Assembly: GCF_016587415.1 (NCBI RefSeq)
Contig: NZ_BNJI01000001.1
Span: forward strand, 4,503,501 to 4,567,500
Length of the DNA stretch: 64,000 bases
Source of the DNA: Ktedonobacter sp. SOSP1-85
GTDB taxonomy: Bacteria > Chloroflexota > Ktedonobacteria > Ktedonobacterales > Ktedonobacteraceae
Reading direction: 5' to 3'
Below, piece after piece: positions 36,044 to 44,315 of the stretch. A program made the translations under genes and the position numbers. Below the pieces are notes generated by a model. That model saw nothing but the letters and a program-made list of their open reading frames with translations, was not told the origin of the DNA and searched no databases. The stretch's first letter is position 1, and every line of letters begins with the position of its first letter.

Positions 36044-38602
36044 TTGAAGCGACCAGATACTGACACTCGTCGAGATGAGCCTATCCCTCAGCAGACGATT
36101 CCAGATGAGCAAACACAACTGGAACAGTCAGAGGAGGCTCTGAGTGAGGGGAGGACCGAAACGCAGCCTGAAGCTGTGAGCACTGCATTGCCCCTGGAGC
36201 CGTCCCATGCAGAAGTACCAGGGGCGGATGAAGAGCGTGCTGCAAGCGCGCCGGAGCAAGAGGATGCGTCTGTGGCGACGCATGTTGTGCGCAAAGATGA
36301 GGAGCAGTCGGAGCGTGAGTCCCAAACGCTTGAGGAGGAGCAGCCCTCATTTGAGACAGAGGCCTATGCAGAGAAATTACAGCCGTCTGGCCAGGGCTTT
36401 ACCTTCAAACTCCCCTCGCGCGAACAGGTAATCGCCTGGGCGCCTTTTCTCGGCCTGGTCTTGCTGGGCGCTATCCTGCGTTTCTGGAACCTGGGCGATA
36501 AGCCTCTGCATCACGACGAAAGCTTGCACGCTTACTACTCGCTGATGTTGATGCACAACATGGAGAATTGGCTGAGTTGCTTTAGCCCTACCAGCAGTTG
36601 TTACCACTATGATCCGTTGCTGCATGGTCCCTTCCAGTTCCATGCCATTGCCCTGGTGTACAAAATATGCCAGTTACTGGGATTTTCGGACAATGGCGTA
36701 AATACCACAACGGTACGCATCGCCGCCGCGACCCTGGGGACGGTGATCGTTGGTTTACCTTTCTTTATTCGCGATTATCTGGGAAAATATGGGGCGTTGC
36801 TGGCCTCTTTCTTGCTGGCGATCTCGCCCAGTCTGGTGTATTTCTCGCGTTTCGCGCGCGAAGATATCTACATGGCCTGTTTTACCCTGCTCCTGGTGGT
36901 CTCGATGGCGCGTTACTGCCGTGATCGCTCGCTGAAATGGTTGATCACTGGCTCGGTTGCCTTTGCGCTCTCTTACGCGACCAAGGAGGCGACCTTCCTC
37001 ACGGTTGCGATCCTGGGTAGCTTCTTTGTGGGCCTGGTCGTCTGGGATATCGCCGTGCGTTTCCCATTTGCGCAGGACATACCCGAGGGTGCGCCAAAGG
37101 CAGCAAAATTCCTGCCCCGAACGTGGGCGCCCCTGGCGTTGCTGATTCTGGCCGTTGTGGTTGCGCCGGTGGCTCTGGCCTTCTTCCATTACATGCACGC
37201 CGTCTCGCTCTATATCAATGATCCCAAGACGCAGCCACTGGCGAATAATTTTGTGGCCAATCTAAAAAACATCACTGTTGCGATTGTGCCCTGGTTGGGC
37301 ATCGCGCTGGGCATTTATGTGCTTGTCATTCTGATGCTGGAATACTTCGAGAAACTGCCTGTCTACGACGGGCGTCGTCGGGGCGTGGCGAAGTCTGTTG
37401 ATCCTGTGCGCCAGCCCTTGCTTGACGTGGTTACGACGATGCCCTGGATGCACTGGGTCTTTGCTATCTTGTGTGGCTGGGCGGTCTTCTTGATCCTGTT
37501 TACGGTCCTCTTTACCAATATCCGTGGCGGCATTGGGGATGGCATCTGGCAGGGCTTGTATTACTGGTTGCAGCAGCAGCAGGTCGCTCGTGGCGAGCAG
37601 CCCTGGTACTACTACTTTATGCTGATCCCGCTGTATGAGCAGATCGGCCTGGTCTTTGGTCTCGTGGGCGTGGTACGCTGCCTCCGGCGCCCATCGCGCT
37701 TCCGCCTCTTCCTGGTGTACTGGTTTGTGGGTAGCGTCTTCATCTATTCCTGGGCGGGCGAGAAGATGCCCTGGCTGATGATCCATATGACGATGCCGAT
37801 GATGCTACTGGCCGCGCTCGGCTTGCAGCCAGCGGTGGTGACGGTTGTAGACTGGGCGCGCCAGCGCTTGAACGCGCGGGCAGGCACTCCCGTGGGTGTA
37901 CCGGTGACTTCTCGCCCTCCGTCTTCGGGACGGGTCTTTGGCTCTATTGCAGTCCTCGTGCTCGCGCTACTGCTGCTCGTGCCAACGCTCCAGAATATGT
38001 TCCAGGTCACATATGTGCATGCCGCCGATGGTCCGCACGAAATGATGGTGTATGTGCAGACGACCTTTGACGTCAATAAAGTGATGGCGAAGGTTGACGC
38101 TGTGGATAACAAGCTGTATCACGGAGAGAAGAAACTGCCGGTTAGCGTGGTGAGCGATGCGACCTGGCCCTTCGCCTGGTACCTGCGCGATTATCACCAG
38201 ACAACCTTCTTGAACATCGATTCGCAGAATGTCTGCCCTCCGCTCTCAACCAACGCGCCGGTGGTGATTGTCGGTGGTGACTGCCTGGCGACCTATAAAG
38301 CGCTCTACAAGAACCAGTACGTGGTCTCGACCTATCATATGCGTACCTGGTGGGACGAGGGGTATAAGCCGCCTCCTTGTGTGCCGACAAATACGAATAA
38401 CTGCGCCGGTCAGCCAACCTGGGGAGGCGTTGGCCCCCTGCTCTGGCTCAGCTATGGCGACATGCCGCCAGCACATGCGCAGTTTAACCCGGCAAGCGCG
38501 GCCTCCCACATCTGGAACTGGTGGTGGTACCGCCAGGCCATCGGCAGCACCGATGGCTCATATGACATGGCGATCCTGGTCCGCAAGGACCTGGCTAAAT
38601 AA
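36044..38602 (+). CDS. Agl23-like flippase-associated membrane protein (TIGR03663-type)
   Basis: 852 residues from TTG 36044, with AAGGAGG upstream. The first 130 residues are an acidic, Q/E-rich disordered region. A membrane core follows with the GT-C acidic loop LGDKPLHHDESLHAYYS and about 11 spans, including FARED-I-YMACFTLLLVVSMARY and EKMPWLMIHMTMPMMLLAAL. The C-terminus is an external domain with five cysteines (NVCPPLSTNAP, GGDCLATY, PPCVPTNTNNCAGQP). Proteins of this type accompany lipid-sugar flippases in archaea and occur beside YYY proteins in Chloroflexi. The role in surface glycosylation is inference from context. Confidence 0.8.
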   Translation: MKRPDTDTRRDEPIPQQTIPDEQTQLEQSEEALSEGRTETQPEAVSTALPLEPSHAEVPGADEERAASAPEQEDASVATHVVRKDEEQSERESQTLEEEQPSFETEAYAEKLQPSGQGFTFKLPSREQVIAWAPFLGLVLLGAILRFWNLGDKPLHHDESLHAYYSLMLMHNMENWLSCFSPTSSCYHYDPLLHGPFQFHAIALVYKICQLLGFSDNGVNTTTVRIAAATLGTVIVGLPFFIRDYLGKYGALLASFLLAISPSLVYFSRFAREDIYMACFTLLLVVSMARYCRDRSLKWLITGSVAFALSYATKEATFLTVAILGSFFVGLVVWDIAVRFPFAQDIPEGAPKAAKFLPRTWAPLALLILAVVVAPVALAFFHYMHAVSLYINDPKTQPLANNFVANLKNITVAIVPWLGIALGIYVLVILMLEYFEKLPVYDGRRRGVAKSVDPVRQPLLDVVTTMPWMHWVFAILCGWAVFLILFTVLFTNIRGGIGDGIWQGLYYWLQQQQVARGEQPWYYYFMLIPLYEQIGLVFGLVGVVRCLRRPSRFRLFLVYWFVGSVFIYSWAGEKMPWLMIHMTMPMMLLAALGLQPAVVTVVDWARQRLNARAGTPVGVPVTSRPPSSGRVFGSIAVLVLALLLLVPTLQNMFQVTYVHAADGPHEMMVYVQTTFDVNKVMAKVDAVDNKLYHGEKKLPVSVVSDATWPFAWYLRDYHQTTFLNIDSQNVCPPLSTNAPVVIVGGDCLATYKALYKNQYVVSTYHMRTWWDEGYKPPPCVPTNTNNCAGQPTWGGVGPLLWLSYGDMPPAHAQFNPASAASHIWNWWWYRQAIGSTDGSYDMAILVRKDLAK

Positions 38603-38609
38603 GTGAGCT

Positions 38610-38685
38610 GCCCGACGCTGCTGAAGCACGCGTCTACATATAATGGCCCCATCATATGTAGACGCGTGCTTCAGCAGCGTCGGGC
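38610..38685. repeat. Palindrome (31-bp arms) with modules of the mosaic repeat
   Basis: Arms 38610-38640 and 38655-38685 are perfectly complementary. It begins eight bases after the stop of the Agl23-like gene, between convergent genes. It contains GACGCTGCT and the same 18-base ACGCGTCTAC...ATAATG block as the repeat at 10.2 kb. Confidence 0.93.
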
Positions 38686-38711
38686 CACATATGGCTTCCT
38701 ATTGCACACTC

Positions 38712-39323
38712 CTAGAGCGTGAGGGGTTTGAGGAGTTGATATTGTTTGGCGGCAACGATGGCCTGCTCTAAGATAGAGCTGATAACTGGAAGTAGGCGTG
38801 GGTGTGGCATCTCCTGGAAGAGAAGGGTGACCGCCATGGAGAAGGGAATTTTGCTTTTGCTCAATCCGCCCTGCCCTTTAGCTGCTGGTAGAAGGGCGCC
38901 ATGGCTCATAAAGTAGCAGGACCAGTAGCTGAGATGATTGTAGTGAAGTGCCTGGGTCTGTTGGGGCGGGAAAAAGGCATCAATGCTCTGAGGCATGAGG
39001 CCGCGTCGTTCGAGGAAGATCCGTTCTATGGCCTCTGCCATTTGGGGATTGACGACGATCTCTTGCGAGAGGAAGGGGTTCTGAAAGACCATCATGCGCA
39101 GTTCCAGGTAGAGTTGTCCTGTCGTCGTGCGGTGATGACCAACCCAGAATTGAGTGACCTGAATATGGAAGTAGTGGATGAGCGCCTCCCCCAACCATTG
39201 CAGGAGTTCATCAAAGTGCGTGACCTCGGCTGCGACCAGCGGGAGGCGAGTGAGTATGGCTCGCTGATACTGGTGCAGGCGTATCCCATCATGCCTGTAG
39301 GCGAAACCCTCTGGATTGTTCAC
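38712..39323 (-). CDS. GAF-like protein, unknown
   Basis: 203 residues with no membrane segment and no DNA-binding part. The start of the domain (AILTRLPLVAAEVTHFDELLQWLGEALIHYF) and strand-rich VTQFWVGHHRTTTGQLYLELRMMVF resemble the first half of GAF/sensor domains. The end is helical (RLLPVISSILEQAIVAAKQYQLL). The protein is rich in aromatic residues and His. Perhaps a ligand sensor; no partner is adjacent in its direction. The family assignment is weak. Confidence 0.5.
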   Translation of the reverse strand: MNNPEGFAYRHDGIRLHQYQRAILTRLPLVAAEVTHFDELLQWLGEALIHYFHIQVTQFWVGHHRTTTGQLYLELRMMVFQNPFLSQEIVVNPQMAEAIERIFLERRGLMPQSIDAFFPPQQTQALHYNHLSYWSCYFMSHGALLPAAKGQGGLSKSKIPFSMAVTLLFQEMPHPRLLPVISSILEQAIVAAKQYQLLKPLTL

Positions 39324-39655
39324 AAAACCCTCCGCACATGCATCTATTTCTTGTATAAATACTTTTGAGGTGTGATCGCTAAGTTATTGCTTATAACTAT
39401 ATACGAAAATAGAGCAACTGTGTCAATATTATAAAGTCGCATTTCGCAATATTAACGATTATTTAATATTGTAGTATCGCGCTTCAAACCGTTTTTATGG
39501 GATTGAGTAGCGTGGTAGGTGTAGTCTATGCCTGTCCTGCATGTAAGAAGAGCGTTGATGAAAAGGAAGCAAACAGGAATGTATGAGAAGACTGTAATGG
39601 ATAAGGAGAGGTGGTAGCAGAGAGCCTGCGAACAGGCTCTCTGCTAGAAACTAGC
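39324..39655. other. Intergenic region with short palindrome
   Basis: AT-rich, no gene. A 14-bp perfect palindrome (39615-39628 with 39633-39646) lies nine bases after the stop of the leftward aminotransferase gene and probably terminates it. Confidence 0.6.
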
Positions 39656-40783
39656 TTAGGCGCGCACCAATTCGGCGAGGCGTTGCATCCCGGCCTCAAT
39701 CTCTTGAGGTGTGAGGGCGCAGAAGGGGAGCCGCACAAAGCGGTCACCTGTATGTGCCTGGTTGACCTGGGCGTTCAGGTGGTCCGCGAAGAAGCCGTTC
39801 CCATCAGTGAGCAAGAGCCCTTGCTCTTTGGCACGCTGGAGCAAGTGCTGGTAGTTACTCTCCTGGGGCAGGGTGATGCTGACAAAGAAACCACCCTCGG
39901 GCTCGGCAAAGTCAATACCCGGCAGGTAGGTCTTGATGGCGGAGATCATCGCCTGCAAACGTGGGGCATAGAGTTGCTTCAGATTCTCCAGGTTGCGCTT
40001 AAAGTGACCGCGCTCGTGAAACTCCAGTACAGCGGCTTGCGTGGGAAGCACCGGGGCGAGCGTCGTGTCCTCAGCCAGCGCGATGAGTGGCTTGACGATA
40101 TCGCGTGGGCCGATGAGATAGCCGACACGGATTCCGGGACTAATGAGCTTGCTGTATGAGCTGACGGTAATGGTTCGTTCGGGGTTGAGTTCGCGCAGTA
40201 GCGGCAGCGTTTCGCCACTGTAGCGCAGCGTGCGGTAAGGCACATCCTCAACCAGGTAGAAACCATGCTTCTCCGCCAGTTGCGCCAGAGCCTGGCGTTT
40301 CTCGCGGGAGGTCGTCACACCAGCGGGATTCTGGAAATCGGGCACGATATACATAAAGCGAGGCGTATAGCGAGCCAGGGCCTCTTCCAGGGCCGTAATA
40401 TCGACGCCATCGAGCGCGAGCGGAATACCGATCACTTTGGCGCCACGACGGCGAAAGGTCTTGATGGCCCTATCATAGCTGGGCTGCTCGGTAAAGACGA
40501 CTTCTCCGGGCTGGACCAGTTGAGCGGTAAGCATATCTTGCAGGTGTAGCGAGCCATTGCCAATGAGTACTTGGTCGATGTCTACCTGATACTGTTCCGC
40601 GAGCAATTGTTTGAGGGGCACATAGCCACCGTTATGCCCATACTGGAGCACAGTTTTTCCGTCTGGACCCGCGAGAACCGCTTGCAGGCACTCGCTAAAG
40701 AGGGTCGTTGGCAAGGCCTCGAGCGCGGGCACGCCGCGTGTAAATGAAATATTGTTACTGATGGACGAAGTGGTCTTCTGCAT
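39656..40783 (-). CDS. PLP-dependent aminotransferase (class I, 2-aminoadipate/MocR-like)
   Basis: 375 residues. It has fold-type I features: YGHNGGYVPLKQLLAEQYQVDIDQVLIGNGS, PDFQNPAGVTTSREKRQAL, FYLVEDVPYRTLRYSG with the cofactor Asp, and TVSSYSKLISPGIRVGYLIG with the PLP lysine. The C-terminal domain ends with DRFVRLPFCALTPQEIEAGM. The family includes 2-aminoadipate transaminase and aromatic or valine-type transaminases. It has no MocR DNA-binding domain. The amino-acid substrate cannot be stated. It lies 36 bases after the quinone oxidoreductase gene in the same direction. Confidence 0.88.
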   Translation of the reverse strand: MQKTTSSISNNISFTRGVPALEALPTTLFSECLQAVLAGPDGKTVLQYGHNGGYVPLKQLLAEQYQVDIDQVLIGNGSLHLQDMLTAQLVQPGEVVFTEQPSYDRAIKTFRRRGAKVIGIPLALDGVDITALEEALARYTPRFMYIVPDFQNPAGVTTSREKRQALAQLAEKHGFYLVEDVPYRTLRYSGETLPLLRELNPERTITVSSYSKLISPGIRVGYLIGPRDIVKPLIALAEDTTLAPVLPTQAAVLEFHERGHFKRNLENLKQLYAPRLQAMISAIKTYLPGIDFAEPEGGFFVSITLPQESNYQHLLQRAKEQGLLLTDGNGFFADHLNAQVNQAHTGDRFVRLPFCALTPQEIEAGMQRLAELVRA

Positions 40784-40818
40784 GCTTTCACAAACTCCTT
40801 TGCATGTTTCAGGTAGAA

Positions 40819-41765
40819 CTACGTATGTAGCAGCACAATTTTCCCTTGCACCTGGCCTGAGGCGAGCAATGCATGAGCCTGGGCTGCCTGTTCAATAGGG
40901 AGGACACGCGCAATCAATGGGGTAAATGCCTTGTCCGCAATGAGCTGGAGAATATTCTGCTCGTCGCGTGGCGCGGCACGTAGCTGCCCGCCGCCGATGA
41001 CCGTTAAGCGCTTGAGGCGCCAGGTCTGTGTGTCGACGGTGCTCTCCTTGCCTCCCAGGTTGCCGATCAAGACGACACGCCCATTAGGTGCACATGCTGT
41101 AATGCTCTGCTGTAACGTTGAGCCGACCAGTTCTATAACGAGCTGGACCCCGCCGAGCTTTTGTAGCTCCGCGCCTACATCCTGCTGCTGATGGTTGATG
41201 ACCAGGTCTGCGCCAAGCTTGCGCAGTTCCTCTGCCCGTTCCGTCGAACTGGCGGTGGTGGCGACCCAGGCCCCCGCTGTTTGGCGAGCTGAATCGCCGC
41301 GGTGCCAACGCCGCTGGAGCCTGCCCAGATAAGGACTCGCTCATCGGCTTGTAGCTTTCCCAGGTCGAAGAGACTGCCCCAGGCAGTTGAGGCGGCAAGG
41401 CCAGCGGCGGCGGCCTCTTCGAAGCTCACCCCTGCTGGCAGGCGAGCCAGGTGGTCGGCGGGAACCGCGATTTTAGAGGCGTATCCACCGCCTCCCGTGG
41501 CCTCGGCGGCGCGAGTGGTCAATACATGCTCTCCTGCATGGAAGCCATGGGCATCCGCGAGCACGATCCCTGCGGCTTCCAGCCCGGGAGTAAAGGGCAG
41601 GTGTGGGACAGGACGATTGCCATCACGTTGAAAGAGATCCAGGCGGTTGACCGTCGTAGCTTTGACCTCGATCAGTGCCTGGTCGGCTGCTGGTGTTGGA
41701 TCCGCTACTTCCTGGACTTCAAGGACTTCTGGCCCACCATAGCGAGCGAAGCGTACTGTCTTCAT
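40819..41765 (-). pseudogene. Zinc-free quinone oxidoreductase (MDR family), interrupted by a one-base frameshift
   Basis: From ATG 41765 the protein runs MKTVRFARYGGPEVLEVQEV, then FTPGLEAAGIV, and ERVLIWAGSSGVGTAAIQLAKQ, the NADPH-binding G-x-G-x2-A-type loop. The original frame then becomes R-G-P-G-S-P-P nonsense. In the next phase the protein continues as expected: AWVATTASSTERAEELRKLG, then APNGRVVLIGNLGGKESTV and the end QVQGKIVLLHT. The break coincides with a five-C run on the plus strand (41271-41275). One more base restores a normal 315-residue enzyme. No zinc-ligand cluster is present, as in quinone oxidoreductases. The mobile element inserted about 85 bases upstream of its start. 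Confidence 0.82.
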
Positions 41766-41847
41766 CCTTGTTGTTTGCCTTTCTAGCACACGAGGCTGCA
41801 ACAGAGTTCTCCATTGAAATGTTGGCTTTACATATGTGCGGGAGTAT

Positions 41848-41863
41848 TTGCAGATATTGTACC
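41848..41863 (+). repeat. attL core (16-bp direct repeat)
   Basis: Identical to the copy at 50495-50510. A GCAAATACTC stretch about 25 bases inside the element (near 41887-41897) is an inverted copy of the GAGTATTTGC that overlaps attL, as expected for arm or core binding sites of a tyrosine integrase. Confidence 0.85.
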
Positions 41864-42020
41864 TTATCTTTTGGAGAGGGACGATAGCAAATACTCTCGC
41901 GCTCAAGCAACAATATCAGTATTTGTACGTTTGGTAACTAATCTGCACCATTTTGCATAGTCTCTGATGTAAAAATGATGTACATCATTGCGAGCATTAT
42001 TGGCAAGCCCTTTAAGGTTT

Positions 42021-42290
42021 TTACCATGTTGGCTCAAAGATCGTCGCCCCTTTTGCTTTTAGGCATTCATGGAACGGTTTTAAGTAAGGCGATGGGTTCC
42101 GCTCAAAGAGGTCTAACTCAAACGCGTTTCTATCGATGTCTCGTCGTGGAGTGAAGAATAAGCGCTTCATTAAGTCCCACCCCTCGGGACTGGATGCGTA
42201 AGCATAAAGCTTTGTTATCTGGATATCAGGATATTGCTGGCAGGCAAAAGTGATTCGGTGCAAATCTCCTGAAGAGACACAGGCAACCAT
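42021..42290 (-). CDS. Hypothetical protein of the integrated element
   Basis: 89 residues, soluble. Composition is protein-like (YAYASSPEGWDLMKRLFF, NAFELDLFERNPSPYLKPF), which argues against a chance frame, but no family is recognised. The start is uncertain: the annotated GTG/ATG region overlaps the divergent gene by about two to forty bases, depending on that gene's start. A shorter product is possible. It is the leftmost gene of the element and may encode a regulator or a remnant. Confidence 0.45.
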   Translation of the reverse strand: MVACVSSGDLHRITFACQQYPDIQITKLYAYASSPEGWDLMKRLFFTPRRDIDRNAFELDLFERNPSPYLKPFHECLKAKGATIFEPTW

Positions 42291-42870
42291 GGAAGCACTG
42301 CTTGAACAGGCTGAAGTGTGTGCAGCATTCTATGGGGCAAGTGAGGCACCAAAGCGTGTCCCAGAGTTTCTCGTACGGGCGCGTCAAGCGGTGGTGCTGG
42401 CGAAGAGTAGCGATTACCACTACTACCACCTATCGGACTACCCCGATTTTCGCCTGGTGATATGTGGGTTGCATGATAGCTACATCCATCTTCCCGTGTG
42501 GGAGATGCGAACCAACAAGCGCTACAAAGCGCGTGAGACAGCGGTTGCTATCACTTCGCCCACGTTTGAGCGGCTTCGCTGTACGCAGTTTGGACACAAC
42601 ATCTTACTCGGTGCACTGATCGAAGGCAATCAGGACGCACTCACCTTTACAAAGACGCTCCCACTGAGAACGCAAAACCGCCTGGAGCATGAGAAAGAGG
42701 ATATCCAGGCGAGGCGCTACCAGGTCGACCGCTGGCGTTTCTCACGGATGCAAAGCGGCACGAAATTGGCGAAAAGATCAGTACAAGCCTCAAGCGCTAC
42801 CATGAACACAAGCGCTTACGAATCATGTAATGCAGAAGGCATACCATACCTGGTATGTCTTCCTGTTTAA
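42289..42870 (+). CDS. Hypothetical protein of the integrated element, possible C-terminal frameshift
   Basis: About 193 residues from an ATG at 42289. The first 130 residues look natural (ALLEQAEVCAAFYGASEAPK, YYHLSDYPDFRLVICGLHDS, CTQFGHNILLGALIEGNQ). The final 50 do not. In the neighbouring phase, after a stop at 42690-42692, a better ending appears: GYPGEALPGRPLAFLTDAKR followed by HEIGEKISTSLKRYHEHKR, stopping at 42828-42830. A 12-bp hairpin (42835-42862) begins right after that stop. This suggests one base is missing somewhere between about 42693 and 42760. The helical HEIGEKISTSLKRYHE section resembles the short DNA-binding NUMOD-type repeats of homing enzymes, but this is only a resemblance. 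Confidence 0.5.
   Translation: MEALLEQAEVCAAFYGASEAPKRVPEFLVRARQAVVLAKSSDYHYYHLSDYPDFRLVICGLHDSYIHLPVWEMRTNKRYKARETAVAITSPTFERLRCTQFGHNILLGALIEGNQDALTFTKTLPLRTQNRLEHEKEDIQARRYQVDRWRFSRMQSGTKLAKRSVQASSATMNTSAYESCNAEGIPYLVCLPV
42835..42862 (+). terminator. Hairpin after the probable true end of the preceding gene
   Basis: Stem of 12 pairs (42835-42846 with 42851-42862, one G-T) with a TACC loop and a moderately T-rich tail. Confidence 0.6.
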
Positions 42871-42947
42871 AGACAAAAAAGTAGGCGGTTCTCTGCATGT
42901 ATAGTTTTGCGACTGTAACCAGAGAATCCCGCCTGTGGAAAAACTTT

Positions 42948-42978
42948 GCCCCACATGGGCTATTATACCATGTGGGGC
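42948..42978 (+). terminator. Hairpin upstream of the element's glucosaminidase gene
   Basis: Perfect 11-bp arms (42948-42958 and 42968-42978) followed by TTT, 22 bases before the ATG of the next gene. It could be a terminator or an attenuator of that operon. Confidence 0.65.
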
Positions 42979-43000
42979 TTTCTGTGGAAAGGATCTCCAC

Positions 43001-43582
43001 ATGCAAAAAACACTTCTCACGCTTCTCTTTCTCTTGGTTGCGGGTGGGTGTGTCTACATCTGGGCGGGCGCGAAGCAATACACAATCCCCACCACGTATG
43101 CAGCCTCGCACACTCTGAACGCGCCCACCTCGGACACGATCACGAGGCCACCCACCATCTCGGCGGCGTTCATTGATCGCGTGCTAGTAGCGGCGGGTTC
43201 GCCTGCGCAGGGCATTGGACAAACGATGTATGACCAGGGCGTGACGTACGGCATTGATCCCGTGTTCGCTCTGGCGTTCTTTCACCACGAAAGCACTTTT
43301 GGCCTGCGAGGCGTGGCAGTGGTGACGCTGAGCATTGGCAATATCCGCTGCACCACCGGCTGGCGATGCGACCCGAGCGGCGGGTATCGGGCCTATTCCT
43401 TCTGGCGGGCCAGTGTCGCGGACTGGTACGCCCTCATGAAAACAGTGTACATCGCAGAAGGCCGGACCACGGTTGCAACCATCATTCCCAAGTATGCCCC
43501 CCAAATGGATCACAACGACGAAGGGGCTTACATCCAGGGCGTTATGGCCGACGTGATTCGCTGGCGAGGAGGGCAGCTATGA
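43001..43582 (+). CDS. Glucosaminidase-like (GH73 / lysozyme-fold) exported protein of the integrated element
   Basis: 193 residues from ATG 43001, with GGAAAGGA ten bases upstream. An N-terminal membrane segment or signal (MQKTLLTLLFLLVAGGCVYI) leads to a short linker and a wall-hydrolase domain: YGIDPVFALAFFHHESTFGL with the probable catalytic Glu in HES, LSIGNIRCTTGW, then IIPKYAPQMDHNDEGAYI. Sequence and order match the chromosomal homologue at 4.9 kb, minus its proline-rich cytoplasmic tail. On a mobile element such enzymes usually open the wall during DNA transfer; that role is inference here. Its stop overlaps the next start (ATGA). Confidence 0.78.
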   Translation: MQKTLLTLLFLLVAGGCVYIWAGAKQYTIPTTYAASHTLNAPTSDTITRPPTISAAFIDRVLVAAGSPAQGIGQTMYDQGVTYGIDPVFALAFFHHESTFGLRGVAVVTLSIGNIRCTTGWRCDPSGGYRAYSFWRASVADWYALMKTVYIAEGRTTVATIIPKYAPQMDHNDEGAYIQGVMADVIRWRGGQL

Positions 43583-43881
43583 GCACAGCGACAGCGGTTG
43601 CAACCGCGATGGAAGAACCCAAGGAAAACCCCGTCTGTCAGCAACTGGGCCACGCCTGGCGCTCCACTTCTCAACATTTTCGACACTGTACGCGCCTGGG
43701 CTGCACGAAAGAGCAGCGCACCTATGGCTATGACAGCAATGAGGGCCACTGGCTATGGGTCGACGTGAACGCACGCATTGTCACCCTGATCATGTGGCCG
43801 GGCCTGATCCCGACCTATCCTGAAAGTGAAACCGTCTGGGAACAGCAAAAACGAATGGAGGGAACCCATCATGCTCTTTAA
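43579..43881 (+). CDS. Hypothetical protein of the integrated element
   Basis: 100 residues, translationally coupled to the glucosaminidase by an ATGA overlap. It overlaps ssb by 11 bases, so the genes form one operon. After an A/T-rich start it has two cysteine pairs spread through CQQLGHAW ... HCTRLGCTKEQRTYGYD, which could bind a metal (C-x-n-H-C-x4-C pattern), then a hydrophobic patch (ARIVTLIMWPGLIPTYP). No family is recognised. Confidence 0.6.
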   Translation: MSTATAVATAMEEPKENPVCQQLGHAWRSTSQHFRHCTRLGCTKEQRTYGYDSNEGHWLWVDVNARIVTLIMWPGLIPTYPESETVWEQQKRMEGTHHAL

Positions 43882-44245
43882 TCAAATCACCGTTGCAGGC
43901 CGTTTAGGCCGTGATCCCGAGATGAGCTACACCCCCGCTGGCCAGGCCGTGACCAAGTTCTCTATCGCTGTTGACCAGGGCAAGGACAGAGACGCGATGT
44001 GGCTCAACGTTGTGTGTTGGGACACCTTGGCCGAGCGTGCCAATGAACGTTTCGCTAAGGGCGCGGAGGTCTTCGTGCAGGGGAGGCTAACGATGCGCGC
44101 CTATGAGGACAAGAGCGGCGCGAAACGCCAAGCCTTTGATGTGGTAGCGACCAGCGCCCAACTGACGCAGCGACCGCAACACGCACCCGTTGCAGTCGGA
44201 CGGGTCGATGACGATCTTGGCGACTTGAACGGCCACCCCTTCTAG
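43871..44245 (+). CDS. ssb: Single-stranded DNA-binding protein
   Basis: 124 residues from ATG 43871, with GGAGGGA upstream. The OB fold is clear: FNQITVAGRLGRDPEMSYTP, GQAVTKFSIAVDQGKDRDAM, WLNVVCWDTLAERANERFAKG, VFVQGRLTMRAYEDKSGAKR. The C-terminus is acidic and ends in PF (DDDLGDLNGHPF), as needed to recruit replication and repair proteins. The linker is much shorter than in chromosomal SSB, typical of plasmid-type SSB. It supports an element that replicates or transfers as single strands. A terminator follows. Confidence 0.93.
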   Translation: MLFNQITVAGRLGRDPEMSYTPAGQAVTKFSIAVDQGKDRDAMWLNVVCWDTLAERANERFAKGAEVFVQGRLTMRAYEDKSGAKRQAFDVVATSAQLTQRPQHAPVAVGRVDDDLGDLNGHPF

Positions 44246-44262
44246 TGTGTTCATGAGTGGAG

Positions 44263-44296
44263 ACGCCCGACACCTCCAGGTGCTCGGGCGTTTTCT
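44263..44296 (+). terminator. Rho-independent terminator after ssb
   Basis: An ACGCCCGA stem (44263-44270 with 44284-44291), extended by a bulged inner stem, followed by TTTTCT. It lies just before the primase-like gene and may reduce its expression relative to ssb. Confidence 0.75.
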
Positions 44297-44315
44297 GTGG
44301 AGGAAAACAACGTCT

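Noticed and set aside
41084..41398. 104-residue minus-strand frame
   Set aside because: Third phase of the frameshifted quinone oxidoreductase; the other two phases carry the real protein.
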